Source of the DNA: Rhodococcus wratislaviensis
Lineage (GTDB): Bacteria > Actinomycetota > Actinomycetes > Mycobacteriales > Mycobacteriaceae
NCBI RefSeq assembly: GCF_900455735.1
Contig: NZ_UAUI01000011.1
Coordinates: 248,001 to 312,000, forward strand
Direction of reading: 5' to 3'
DNA: 64,000 bases
A program made the translations under genes and the position numbers. Shown here piece after piece: positions 43,436 through 51,818 of this stretch (its first letter is position 1; every line of letters begins with the position of its first letter). The notes beneath the pieces are model-generated. The model saw nothing but the letters and a program-made list of their open reading frames with translations, did not search any database and was not told where the DNA came from.

Positions 43436-43474
43436 GTTCAACGATCCTGCAATACCCTGAGAGGATCGTTTAAC
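43436..43474. promoter_or_regulatory. Inverted repeat, probable operator of the pxp-cluster FCD regulator
   Basis: Arms GTTCAACGATCC (43436-43447) and GGATCGTTTAAC (43463-43474) are complementary except for one position and are separated by 15 bp. The left arm also contains the small palindrome TCGTT-C-AACGA. The element sits 68 bp upstream of the MFS start, in the divergent gap with the GntR/FCD gene, and matches expectations for two adjacent dimer sites. Confidence 0.6.
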
Positions 43475-43542
43475 ATGGAAGTCATCGCGGAACCGAGCTC
43501 ACAACTATGATTGCGGTCGAGATCGAAACCTGAGGAGTGGAC

Positions 43543-44250
43543 TTGACCAGCTCGAATGCCCTTCGCGGCGATGCGCATTCCCGCCTGGCCGCTCACCGCG
43601 GCCTGCTCGAACGCACCAGCAGGACCACCCGGGTAGCCGGCATTCTGCGGGACGCGATCATCGACGGAACGTTCCGACCTGGGGCGCGACTCTCCGAACC
43701 TGACATCTGCGCGGCCCTCGACGTCTCCCGCAACACCGTGCGCGAGGCGTTCCAGATCCTCATCGAAGACCGGCTCGTCGCGCACGAACTCAACCGCGGC
43801 GTCTTCGTCCGCGTGCCCACCGCCGAGGACATCACCGAGCTGTACATCTGCCGGCGCGTCGTCGAATGCGCGGGCGTCAACGGCTTCGACCCCGCCACCG
43901 GCGACCTGTCCCGCGTCGCCGAAGCCCTCGACCTGGCCGACGAACGGCACGCCGTCGAGGACTGGACCGGAGTCGGCACCGCCGACATCCACTTCCACAG
44001 CGCCCTCGCCAGCCTCAACAACAGCAATCGCATCGACGAACTGATGCGCAGCGTGTGGAACGAGGCGCGGCTCGTCTTCCACGTCATGGACGACGCCCAC
44101 CGATTCCACGGCCCGTACCTCACCCGCAATCACGAGATCTACGACGCGCTGAAGGCCGGCAACACCGAAGCCGCAGGTCAGCTACTCAAGACCTACCTCG
44201 AAGACGCCGAGGCGCAGATCCTGGGGGCGTACCGCCCCGTGAGCGGTTGA
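43543..44250 (+). CDS. GntR/FCD-family transcriptional regulator
   Basis: The 235-residue regulator has a GntR winged helix (VAGILRDAIIDGTFRPGARLSEPDICAALDVSRNTVREAF) and a C-terminal FCD domain with the metal-binding His pattern (DIHFHSALASLNNSNRI, HEIYDALKAGNTEAA). I prefer the TTG at 43543, spaced 7 bp from GAGGAG; a GTG at 43537 overlaps that site. The last residues, RPVSG, and the stop are encoded by the double-hairpin repeat that begins at 44236. It diverges from the MFS/pxp operon and probably regulates it. Confidence 0.88.
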   Translation: MTSSNALRGDAHSRLAAHRGLLERTSRTTRVAGILRDAIIDGTFRPGARLSEPDICAALDVSRNTVREAFQILIEDRLVAHELNRGVFVRVPTAEDITELYICRRVVECAGVNGFDPATGDLSRVAEALDLADERHAVEDWTGVGTADIHFHSALASLNNSNRIDELMRSVWNEARLVFHVMDDAHRFHGPYLTRNHEIYDALKAGNTEAAGQLLKTYLEDAEAQILGAYRPVSG

Positions 44251-44291
44251 CGAGTCCAGAGACTCGTCAACCACGCACGGGCGCGAAGCGC
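44236..44291. repeat. Double-hairpin repeat, copy B (convergent terminator with shared stop codons)
   Basis: The core arms GTTGACGAGTC and GACTCGTCAAC are perfectly complementary around the loop CAGA. With outer flanks CCGTGAGCG and ACGCACGG the stem extends to 20 bp with two mismatches, and GCGC-GAA-GCGC follows. The GTTGA in the stem supplies the TGA of the FCD regulator on the plus strand and, by symmetry, the TGA of the HMG-CoA-lyase-like gene on the minus strand. Both genes thus end inside the repeat. Confidence 0.9.
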
Positions 44292-45151
44292 GAGAGCTGC
44301 GGCGAGGCTGCGAGGACACGCCTGACCCACGATGCTGCGGCGGTGACCTGCGCCTGATCGATGCCGGTGTCCACGTCATGACTGTGAAAATGCGCGACCA
44401 GCTCCTCGGTCGCGAGGTTGCCGTGTGCGCCCGGCGCGAACGGGCACCCGCCGTATCCGCCGACCGCGCTGTCGAAGTGTGCGATCCCCAGATGTCGTGC
44501 CGCTTGCAGGGCGGTGGTGAGTGCTTGGCCGTCGGCGTTGTGCAGGTGCAATCCGATGGTGATGTCGGGCAGTGCTTCGCGCACGGCGCCCACCGCGGTG
44601 AGCACGTGCTCGGTGGTGGCGGTGCCCAGGGTGTCGGCCAGCCCCAGGGCGCGTATCCCCATGGCTGCGAACTGTTCGGCGACTTCTACCAGACGTGTGG
44701 GTGAGACGGTTCCCTCGAACGGGCAGACGAATGCGGTGGATATCCCGCCGAGGAACCGTTGCTCCGGGTAGCCGGCCACCGCCTGGGACAGGTCCTCGAG
44801 GGCCTGCGCAGCGGACTTGCCGGCGTTCGCTTGGCTGTGTGCGGAACTGGCCGATGCCGCGATGTGCACGACGTCGACTCCGGCGGCCACTGCACGGTGG
44901 ACCCCGGTGGCGTTCAGTGCCAACGCGCTGACCTGTGTGGTGGCGCGGTAGGGCTGCAACCTGGCGATGAGTGCGTCGGCGTCGGCCATCTGAGGAACGC
45001 GGGTGGGCGAGACGAAGGACACGGCTTCGATCTGCCGGACTCCGGCTGCCACCAGCGCGTCGGCGATGGTGAGTTTGTCGTCGGTGGCGACGAGGACGTT
45101 CTCGTCCTGTAGACCGTCGCGCAGGACGACGTCGGTGATGGTGACGGGCAT
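44267..45151 (-). CDS. HMG-CoA lyase-like pyruvate carboxylase-fold lyase
   Basis: The 294-residue DRE-TIM metallolyase has start motif VVLRDGLQDENVL (Arg/Asp of the RDG motif), the metal His pair in GLHLHNADGQ and the Cys loop GGCPFAPGAHGN characteristic of HMG-CoA lyases. It cleaves a 3-hydroxyacyl-CoA such as HMG-CoA to acetyl-CoA and acetoacetate, or a close relative. The C-terminal RFAPVRG is encoded by the repeat at 44236-44291. A dicarboxylate carrier and a CoA-transferase gene lie upstream on the same strand. Confidence 0.9.
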   Translation of the reverse strand: MPVTITDVVLRDGLQDENVLVATDDKLTIADALVAAGVRQIEAVSFVSPTRVPQMADADALIARLQPYRATTQVSALALNATGVHRAVAAGVDVVHIAASASSAHSQANAGKSAAQALEDLSQAVAGYPEQRFLGGISTAFVCPFEGTVSPTRLVEVAEQFAAMGIRALGLADTLGTATTEHVLTAVGAVREALPDITIGLHLHNADGQALTTALQAARHLGIAHFDSAVGGYGGCPFAPGAHGNLATEELVAHFHSHDVDTGIDQAQVTAAASWVRRVLAASPQLSRFAPVRG

Positions 45152-45179
45152 GCGAGAACCTTCTCGAGAGGGCCGGGGG

Positions 45180-46511
45180 TCAGAGCGAGGTGGGAACGAC
45201 GATCAGGGCCCAGGCCACCAGCGGGGCGAGGAGCACAACCAGGCCGCAGTAGGCCAGGACGCTGCGTTGGAACCGTTGACGGTCTTCGACATCGGCCTCG
45301 GCCACCACGATGGATCCGTTCGTGGCGAAGGGGCTGACGTCGACGACGGTGGAGGCGAAGGCCAGCGCGATGATGAATCCCAGCGCGCCGAGTTCCCCGG
45401 CGGCGAGCATGGGGGCGGCCAGCGGCAACGCGATTCCCAGCGTGCCGATCGAGGAGCCGACCGCGGAGATGATCGCGGCGGCGTACAGCAGGATCAGCGC
45501 GGCGGCGAGAGGGGAGCCGAGGTGGGTGGCGGCATCGCCGAGGAAGTCGAGGGTGCCGTTTTGTTTGAGCACCGTCATGTAGGTGAGCATGCCGCAAACC
45601 AGCACGACGGCCGGCCACGCCACCTTGTCTTCGATCCGGGGCATCTTCTTCGGGGCCATCAGCAGCAGAACCGTGCTGATGCAGATCGAGCTGACTCCGA
45701 CGTCGACGTTGAAGGCCACCGAACCTACTGCCAGGAGCAGGATTCCGATGAGCGTCGCGACCCGCTCCCGGTTGAGCGGGGTGCGGCCGATGACATCGAC
45801 GTCGGGCAGGACGGCGGTCGCGGAGGCGGTGCCGGATCCCGGGCTGGGATGGGGGCGGGTCGGTGCGCCTGAGCTGGCGCCGGCGCCGGTGATCTCGTCA
45901 CGGTCTTCGGGCAGCTCGTGGAGCAGGTCGCGGCCGTAGATGGTGAACAGTACGGCGAGGAACAGGGTGTTCAGTGCGAAGGGAACGATGAACAGCAGCA
46001 GCGGATTCGCCTCGTACCCGGCGGATTTGATCAATCCGTTGACGAAGGCGCCGTAGATCGTGATGGGCGAGAACGCGCAGCCCAGAGCGCCGTGGTTGAT
46101 GGCCATGCCCATCAGCAGGGGGTTGATCTTCTTTTTCCCGGCCAGCCGCATCGCGATGGGGGCGAGCATGCCTGCCGCCATCGGCGATCCCAGGGCCATC
46201 AGCGCGCCGGAGAGCAGGAACATCATCCACACCAGCGCCCAGCGCCGTCCGTGGACCAGGCGTAGGGCCGATTCGACGATGATGTTGATGGTGCCGTTGG
46301 CCTTGGCGATGGCGAACAGCAAGGTGATGCCGGCGACGATCAGGAAGATGTCACCGGGAAATGCGTCGACGATGTCGTCGATCGGGATCCCCGACACCCA
46401 TCCGCCGACGAGGAAGGCGCCGGCGAAGGCGAGGATGCCCATGTTGATCGGCACCTTGGTGGCGATGGTGAAGATCAGTACGAGGGCGAGGATGGAGATG
46501 GCGTAGACCAT
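45180..46511 (-). CDS. SLC13/MatC-like dicarboxylate carrier
   Basis: The 443-residue membrane protein has about 11-12 helices and an internal repeat of two halves joined by a Pro/Gly/Ser-rich cytoplasmic loop (about residues 200-235). Each half has the helical hairpin and Ser/Asn/Pro-rich turn of ion-transporter-superfamily carriers (ALGSPMAAGMLAPIAMRL; VVDVSPFATNGSIVVAEA). It resembles the MatC N-terminal group that imports dicarboxylates. It lies between CoA-transferase and lyase genes, suggesting import of the acid they break down. Confidence 0.8.
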   Translation of the reverse strand: MVYAISILALVLIFTIATKVPINMGILAFAGAFLVGGWVSGIPIDDIVDAFPGDIFLIVAGITLLFAIAKANGTINIIVESALRLVHGRRWALVWMMFLLSGALMALGSPMAAGMLAPIAMRLAGKKKINPLLMGMAINHGALGCAFSPITIYGAFVNGLIKSAGYEANPLLLFIVPFALNTLFLAVLFTIYGRDLLHELPEDRDEITGAGASSGAPTRPHPSPGSGTASATAVLPDVDVIGRTPLNRERVATLIGILLLAVGSVAFNVDVGVSSICISTVLLLMAPKKMPRIEDKVAWPAVVLVCGMLTYMTVLKQNGTLDFLGDAATHLGSPLAAALILLYAAAIISAVGSSIGTLGIALPLAAPMLAAGELGALGFIIALAFASTVVDVSPFATNGSIVVAEADVEDRQRFQRSVLAYCGLVVLLAPLVAWALIVVPTSL

Positions 46512-46592
46512 GGGACCGTGTTCTTTCCGTGCGGGGCAAACGGGAAAGGTGCGGCTGCACCAGGGAGCAGAGGGGCGGCGGATGCCCGCGGG

Positions 46593-47813
46593 TCAGATGA
46601 CGCCTGCTGTGCGCAGTGCGTTCAGGCGGTCGGGCGTCAGGCCCAGCATCCGGCCCAGTACCGGCTCGGTGTCGGCACCGAGATCGGGACCCAGCCATCC
46701 GACTTTCGTTGCCTGGCCGTCGAACTGAGGTACCACGCCGGGGAAGCGCACCTCCTCGGATGAGCCGTCTTCGACGTCGACCTTGAACGGCTGGATCATC
46801 CCGCGGGCCAGATAGTGCTCGTCGGAGACGATGCGAGCAGCGTCGTAGACGTCGCTGGCCGGGACACCGGCGTCGGACAGTTCGGTGACCACGTCTCTCG
46901 TGGATCTGGTCGTCGTCCATGCCACGATCGCCTCGTCGAGATCGTCCTCCCGTAGGTAGCGTTTGGTGCCGTCGACCAGGTCGGGATCACTGGCCAGGTC
47001 CGGGCGGCCGACGGCGTTCATCAGCCTTGCGAAGACCCCGCTGGCGTTCCCGGCGATCAGAACCGAGCCGTCGGCACACGGGTAGGAGCCGCTGGGCACC
47101 ACACCGGGAAGATTGCCGGCGGTGCGCTCGCGCACCATGGCATAGGCGTCGTAGTCAGCGGTCAGCGACTCCATCGCCATGAAGACCGATTCGTAGAGTG
47201 CGACGTCGGCGACCTTGGGCCGCGGGTGGTCGCCGCCGCGGGCTTTGGCCAGAAGCATCATCAACGCGCTGACCGCGCCGTAGAGACCGGCGAGGGTGTC
47301 GCCCAGCGGTGCTGCCGGACGCACCGGCTCACGGTCGGGATAGCCGGTTACATAGCGCAATCCACCGAACGCCTCAGCGACCCCGCCGAAGCCGGCGCGC
47401 TGTGCATAGGGGCCGTTCTGGCCGTAGCCGGAGATCCGAACCAGGACAAGGTCAGGGTTCGCTGCCTGCAACTGGTCGGGGCCGATGTTCCAGCGTTCGA
47501 GCGTGCCGGGGCGAAAGTTCTCGATCACGACATCGACCTTGGTGGCCAGGTCGAGCACCAGCTGCTGCCCCTCGGCGCTCTTCAAATCGAGCGTCACCGA
47601 TCGTTTGTTGCGGGCGATGGTGCGATACATCATCGAGGTGGTGCCCCTGCTGCGACGCCAACCGCGCAGCTCGTCACCACCGTCGGGACGTTCGATCTTG
47701 ATGACCTCGGCGCCGAAATCAGCCAGCAGCCGAGTCGCGAAGGGCGCTGCGATGAAGTTGCCCAGTTCCAGGACAGTGATGCCGTCGAGCGGACCTGTGG
47801 TGGCGTTGTTCAT
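46593..47813 (-). CDS. CaiB/BaiF family III CoA-transferase
   Basis: The 406-residue protein has start LDGITVLELGNFIAAPFATRLLADFGAEVIKIE and ENFRPGTLERWNIG, diagnostic for type III CoA-transferases; the catalytic Asp is likely in APLGDTLAGLYGA. With the HMG-CoA-lyase-like protein and a dicarboxylate carrier it would activate an imported branched dicarboxylate (for example 3-hydroxy-3-methylglutarate or citramalate) before cleavage. It starts 38 bp downstream of a strong inverted repeat. Confidence 0.9.
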   Translation of the reverse strand: MNNATTGPLDGITVLELGNFIAAPFATRLLADFGAEVIKIERPDGGDELRGWRRSRGTTSMMYRTIARNKRSVTLDLKSAEGQQLVLDLATKVDVVIENFRPGTLERWNIGPDQLQAANPDLVLVRISGYGQNGPYAQRAGFGGVAEAFGGLRYVTGYPDREPVRPAAPLGDTLAGLYGAVSALMMLLAKARGGDHPRPKVADVALYESVFMAMESLTADYDAYAMVRERTAGNLPGVVPSGSYPCADGSVLIAGNASGVFARLMNAVGRPDLASDPDLVDGTKRYLREDDLDEAIVAWTTTRSTRDVVTELSDAGVPASDVYDAARIVSDEHYLARGMIQPFKVDVEDGSSEEVRFPGVVPQFDGQATKVGWLGPDLGADTEPVLGRMLGLTPDRLNALRTAGVI

Positions 47814-47850
47814 GACGCTCCGATTCCTGTCGGCGATGCGATCAACCTTC

Positions 47851-47892
47851 GTGATGACCCATTATTTGGGTCATCACGGCCCGAATAATGGG
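47851..47892. promoter_or_regulatory. Overlapping inverted repeats upstream of the CoA-transferase gene (IclR operator)
   Basis: GTGATGACCCA (47851-47861) and TGGGTCATCAC (47867-47877) are perfectly complementary around TTATT. Overlapping this, CCCATTATTTGGG (47858-47870) is mirrored by CCCGAATAATGGG (47880-47892) with one mismatch. The site is between the IclR gene and the CoA-transferase start, both on the minus strand. It is the best operator candidate for that regulator. Confidence 0.65.
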
Positions 47893-47980
47893 GCAACCAT
47901 AGTGCTCCGGGTCACAGGGCGCAACGATGCATGCCGGCCGGCACAGGTCGAGATGACACGAAAAGACGCAACCGCCGGGG

Positions 47981-48628
47981 TCAGGAGTCGAGAAGTGACT
48001 TTTCGATGCGATGAGCGGCGTCGATGGCCGAGGGACCGAGGCGGGGTCCGGGATCGTCACCGAGCCGGTGCAACGGGCCCGACACGCACACCGACGCGAC
48101 GATCTCGCCGTGTATTTGTACCGGTGCACTGACCGAGCCGAGGCCGGGAACCCGCTCGGAGAGCGTCTGCCACCAGCCGCGGCGTCGCGCGACGGGGTCG
48201 TTGTCGAAATCTCCGGCCAGCACGTGGCCGCTCGACCCTTCCGCCAGTGGAAATGTGGTGCCGACCGGCATGGTGGCCCGCAGTTCGTTCGACGATTCGA
48301 CACTGGCGGCGCACAAGCGCAGGTCACCGCGCCGGACCCACAATTGCGAGGACTCACCGGTGCTGTCGCTCAGCTCCCGAAGCACCGGCATCGCGATATC
48401 GGTCATCCCCGCCGCAGTGAAGCGATACCCGAGCCAGTATCGGCCCTCGGCATCTCGACGCAGGTAGCCATAGTGGGCGAGCTCGGCCACGAGACGTTGG
48501 GTGGTCGACTTCGACAAACCGACAGTGCGCGCAAGTTCGCTGGTGATCATCGGTCGTAACTCGACGGCGTCGATGATGGCGAACGCACGCGACAAGACAC
48601 CGACCGTCTTGCGCTGCTCGTCCGCCAT
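47981..48628 (-). CDS. IclR-family transcriptional regulator
   Basis: The 215-residue protein is slightly short for the family (about 250). The helix-turn-helix is LSRAFAIIDAVELRPMITSELARTVGLSKSTTQRLVAEL. The effector domain contains STGESSQLWVRRGDLRLCAASVESS and ends ASVCVSGPLHRLGDDPGPRLGP. ATG 48628 with GGAGAA at good spacing is chosen; a longer in-frame start at 48688 lacks this. It precedes the CoA-transferase, carrier and lyase genes and probably regulates them via the repeats at 47851-47892. Confidence 0.88.
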   Translation of the reverse strand: MADEQRKTVGVLSRAFAIIDAVELRPMITSELARTVGLSKSTTQRLVAELAHYGYLRRDAEGRYWLGYRFTAAGMTDIAMPVLRELSDSTGESSQLWVRRGDLRLCAASVESSNELRATMPVGTTFPLAEGSSGHVLAGDFDNDPVARRRGWWQTLSERVPGLGSVSAPVQIHGEIVASVCVSGPLHRLGDDPGPRLGPSAIDAAHRIEKSLLDS

Positions 48629-48797
48629 GGCCCGATTCTCCCCACGAAACCACGCCCGCGAACTGCATGGTGTTGCCGCCTGTGTCAAACGATCCTAGCT
48701 TCGAGCACCAGCGACACTACGGACAACTGGTCCGGCCACCTCCCCGATCTCGGCGGCGGCGGTGCGGATGCTTCACTCGCCCGATCACCGCCCGCCC

Positions 48798-49505
48798 CTA
48801 CACGTCACCCGACCCACGCACAGGCGCGAAGCGCCCGTAGAAGCCCTCGATGTGTTCCCGCACCAGACCGGCGGCCTCGGCGCCGTGGCCGTCACGGAGG
48901 GCCGCGACGATGCCGCGGTGCTCGCAGCGGAGGTGGGTCGCGACCGCAGGCCAGTCGTCGAGGAGCGGAACGGCCTGCATGACGTAGCCGTGGATGGAGT
49001 CGCGGAGCGAGACCATCATCGCCTCGACGAGGACGTTGCCCGCGAGTCCGGCCATCGCGACGTGCAGGTCGGCGTCGAGCCGGTGGAACGCCTCCGGGGA
49101 GAGGTCCTCGTCGTCCATCGCGTCGAGCAGGGTGTCGATGGCCGAGAAGTCGAGGTCGCGGGCCTGCCCGGCGGCTTCCTGCACCGCCCACGATTCGAGC
49201 AGCGTGCGCGTCTGGACGACGTCGCGGATCGGCAGCGTGCGCGTTGCCATGTGTAGTCGGAGGGCCGCGCCGATGGACGCGGCCGGGTCGGCGGCCACGA
49301 TCGCGCCTGCGTCCGGTCCGGACCCGACGGCCGTGCGGACGATGCCCATCGCCTCGAGCACGCGCATGGCCTCGCGGACGGACGAGCGTCCGACCCCCAG
49401 TTCCTCCGCGAGCGCGCGCTCGGCGGGCAGACGACCGCCGACGGTGAGTTTGCCTGCCGCCAGATCCTGCTCGATGCGGTGCAGGACGACCTCGTGTGTG
49501 CGCAC
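48798..49505 (-). CDS. FadR-type GntR regulator of the lut operon
   Basis: The 235-residue regulator has a GntR winged helix (HRIEQDLAAGKLTVGGRLPAERALAEELGVGRSSVREAMRVLEA) and an FCD domain (FHRLDADLHVAMAGLAGNVLVEAMM, CEHRGIVAALRDGHGAEA) as in LldR/LutR. It starts with GTG 49505, diverging from lutA. The C-terminal RFAPVRG and what follows are encoded by a part copy of the double-hairpin repeat. Lactate or a related hydroxy acid is the expected effector. Confidence 0.88.
   Translation of the reverse strand: MRTHEVVLHRIEQDLAAGKLTVGGRLPAERALAEELGVGRSSVREAMRVLEAMGIVRTAVGSGPDAGAIVAADPAASIGAALRLHMATRTLPIRDVVQTRTLLESWAVQEAAGQARDLDFSAIDTLLDAMDDEDLSPEAFHRLDADLHVAMAGLAGNVLVEAMMVSLRDSIHGYVMQAVPLLDDWPAVATHLRCEHRGIVAALRDGHGAEAAGLVREHIEGFYGRFAPVRGSGDV
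48813..48834. repeat. Partial copy of the double-hairpin repeat inside the 3' end of the FadR-type gene
   Basis: The sequence matches the right flank of copies A-C (CCACGCACAGG then CGCGAAGCGC), but the central 11-bp stem is missing. Read on the minus strand it encodes RFAPVRG, exactly as copy B does for the HMG-CoA-lyase-like protein. Confidence 0.7.
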
Positions 49506-49522
49506 GAGCGAAGTTTACCTGG

Positions 49523-49561
49523 TGTGGTCTGACCACAGTGCGCTACTGTGGTCAGACCACA
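49523..49561. promoter_or_regulatory. Double FadR-type operator between lutA and its regulator
   Basis: Two 17-bp arms, TGTGGTCTGACCACAGT (49523-49539) and ACTGTGGTCAGACCACA (49545-49561), are exactly complementary. Each arm itself contains TGGTC-N-GACCA, the TGGT-N-ACCA type site of the FadR subfamily. It lies 18 bp from the regulator start and 23 bp from lutA, so it can repress both. Confidence 0.85.
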
Positions 49562-49584
49562 GCCCAGCCCGGTTGGAGTACCCG

Positions 49585-50340
49585 ATGAAAATCGCCCTGT
49601 TCGCCACGTGCCTGGCGGATGCCCTGTTCCCCGAATCCGCCACGTCGACGGTCCGCCTGCTCGAGCGGCTCGGCCACGAGGTCGTGTTCCCGCAGAAGCA
49701 GACATGCTGCGGGCAGATGCACGTCAACACCGGCTACCAGGCCGAGGCGCTGCCGCTCGTGCGTCACCACGTGGAAGCGTTCGAGAGCGGACCGTCCTGG
49801 GACGTCGCGGTGGCGCCGTCCGGTTCCTGCGTCGGATCCGTCCGGCACCAGCACGCGATGGTCGCCCGCCGGTACGGCGACGAATCACTCGCGACGCGCG
49901 CCGAGGACGTCGCGTCCCGGACGTACGAACTGTCGGAACTGCTCGTCGACGTCCTCGGCGTCACCGACGTCGGCGCCTACTACCCGCACCGGGTGACGTA
50001 CCACCCGACGTGCCACTCGCTGCGGATGCTGCGGGTCGCCGACAAGCCGCTGCAATTGCTACGCGCGGTGCGGGGAATGACGCTGATCGAACTCCCCGCG
50101 GCCGAATCCTGTTGCGGTTTCGGCGGAACGTTCGCGCTGAAGAACTCCGAGACATCGACCGCGATGCTCGCCGACAAGATGGGCAACGTCCTGAGCACGG
50201 GCGCCGAGGTGTGCAGCGCCGGCGACTCGTCCTGCCTGATGCACATCGGCGGCGGACTGTCCCGGCTGCGCAGCGGCGTCCGCACCGTCCACCTCGCCGA
50301 GATCCTGGCGAGCACCGAGAAGATCGGGAGCAACGCATGA
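49585..50340 (+). CDS. lutA: L-lactate utilisation protein LutA
   Basis: The 251-residue protein has two CCG domains, each with the Cys-Cys-Gly signature: KQTCCGQMHVNTGYQAEAL in the first half and ESCCGFGGTFALKN in the second. Such domains bind an unusual iron-sulphur cluster in heterodisulfide-reductase-like proteins. With LutB and LutC it oxidises L-lactate to pyruvate. ATG 49585 follows GGAG, and the stop overlaps lutB by 4 bp. Confidence 0.93.
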   Translation: MKIALFATCLADALFPESATSTVRLLERLGHEVVFPQKQTCCGQMHVNTGYQAEALPLVRHHVEAFESGPSWDVAVAPSGSCVGSVRHQHAMVARRYGDESLATRAEDVASRTYELSELLVDVLGVTDVGAYYPHRVTYHPTCHSLRMLRVADKPLQLLRAVRGMTLIELPAAESCCGFGGTFALKNSETSTAMLADKMGNVLSTGAEVCSAGDSSCLMHIGGGLSRLRSGVRTVHLAEILASTEKIGSNA

Positions 50341-51818
50341 CCACGTTCCTCGGCTCGCCCACCTTCCACGCGGGCACCGGAAACATCCGGGGCACAGAAT
50401 CTTTCCCCGACGCGGCGCGGAAGTCACTCGCCGACACCCAGTTGCGCGCCAATCTCGGCGCGGCCACCACCACCATCCGCAACAAGCGCATCGCCGCGGT
50501 CGCCGAGGTCGACGACTGGGAGGAACTGCGCCGGGCGGGCAGCGCCCTGAAGGCGGACGTGATGGCGCGGCTCCCCGAACTGCTCGTGCAGTTCGAGGAG
50601 AACGTCACCGCCCGCGGCGGCACCGTCCACTGGGCACGCGACTCGGAGGAGGCGAACCGGATCATCACCGACCTCGTCCGGGCCACCGGCTCCGACGAGG
50701 TCGTGAAGGTCAAGTCGATGGCCACCCAGGAGACGGGCCTCAACGAGCACCTCGAGGAGAACGGGATCGCGGCGATCGAGACGGACCTCGCCGAACTCAT
50801 CGTCCAACTCGGCGAGGACAAGCCGAGCCACATCCTCGTTCCCGCCATCCACCGCAACCGCGCCGAGATCCGCGAGATCTTCCTGAAGTCGATGCCCGGC
50901 ATCGACACGGACATCACCGACGACCCGCGGGCGCTGGCGATGGCCGCGCGGGCACACCTTCGGCGAAAGTTCCTCTCCGCCACGGTGGCGGTCAGCGGCG
51001 CGAACTTCGGGGTCGCGGAAACCGGGACCCTCGCGGTGGTGGAGTCGGAGGGCAACGGGCGGATGTGCCTCACCCTCCCCGACACCCTCATCACCCTCAT
51101 GGGCATCGAGAAACTGGTCCCGACGTTCACCGACCTCGAGGTGTTCATGCAACTGCTACCGCGGTCGTCCACCGCCGAGCGGATGAACCCGTACACCTCG
51201 ATGTGGACCGGGGTGCATCCCGGCGACGGCCCGCAGAACTTCCACGTCGTCCTCCTCGACAACGGTCGCACCAACGTCCTCGCGGACGAGGTCGGACGGT
51301 CCGCTCTTCACTGCATCCGCTGCAGTGCCTGCCTGAACGTGTGCCCCGTGTACGAGCGGGCAGGCGGTCACGCGTACGGGTCGGTGTATCCGGGCCCGAT
51401 CGGCGCGATCCTCAGCCCGCAACTCACCGGGACCACCGGTCACGACGACCCCAACGCGTCGCTGCCGTTCGCCTCGACGCTGTGCGGCGCCTGCTTCGAC
51501 GCCTGCCCGGTGCGCATCGACATCCCCAGCATTCTCGTGCACCTGCGCGCGGAACAGGTCGACTCCGAGCGGCACGGCCTTCCGGGCGGCCAGGACCTCG
51601 CGATGAAGGCCGCGGGTTTCGTGATGGGCTCGGAGAAGCGGTTCGCCGCCGCCGAGACGGCGTCCAAGGTCGGCCGGGTACTGGCCGGCAAGAAGGGACA
51701 CATCACGTCGCTGCCGTACCCGGGGTCGAAATGGACCGCGAGCCGCGACCTCCCCTCCCCGCCGAAGGAAACCTTCCGACAATGGTGGGCCCGCACTCAC
51801 GAGGACACGACACGATGA
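50337..51818 (+). CDS. lutB: L-lactate utilisation iron-sulphur protein LutB
   Basis: The 493-residue protein has an N-terminal LUD domain (SMATQETGLNEHLEENGIAAIETDL, GVAETGTLAVVESEGNGR) followed by two ferredoxin-like [4Fe-4S] motifs, CIRCSACLNVCP and CGACFDACP. The C-terminal tail (PKETFRQWWARTH) is typical of LutB. Electrons from lactate pass through its clusters. It overlaps lutA and lutC by 4 bp each. Confidence 0.94.
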   Translation: MTTFLGSPTFHAGTGNIRGTESFPDAARKSLADTQLRANLGAATTTIRNKRIAAVAEVDDWEELRRAGSALKADVMARLPELLVQFEENVTARGGTVHWARDSEEANRIITDLVRATGSDEVVKVKSMATQETGLNEHLEENGIAAIETDLAELIVQLGEDKPSHILVPAIHRNRAEIREIFLKSMPGIDTDITDDPRALAMAARAHLRRKFLSATVAVSGANFGVAETGTLAVVESEGNGRMCLTLPDTLITLMGIEKLVPTFTDLEVFMQLLPRSSTAERMNPYTSMWTGVHPGDGPQNFHVVLLDNGRTNVLADEVGRSALHCIRCSACLNVCPVYERAGGHAYGSVYPGPIGAILSPQLTGTTGHDDPNASLPFASTLCGACFDACPVRIDIPSILVHLRAEQVDSERHGLPGGQDLAMKAAGFVMGSEKRFAAAETASKVGRVLAGKKGHITSLPYPGSKWTASRDLPSPPKETFRQWWARTHEDTTR

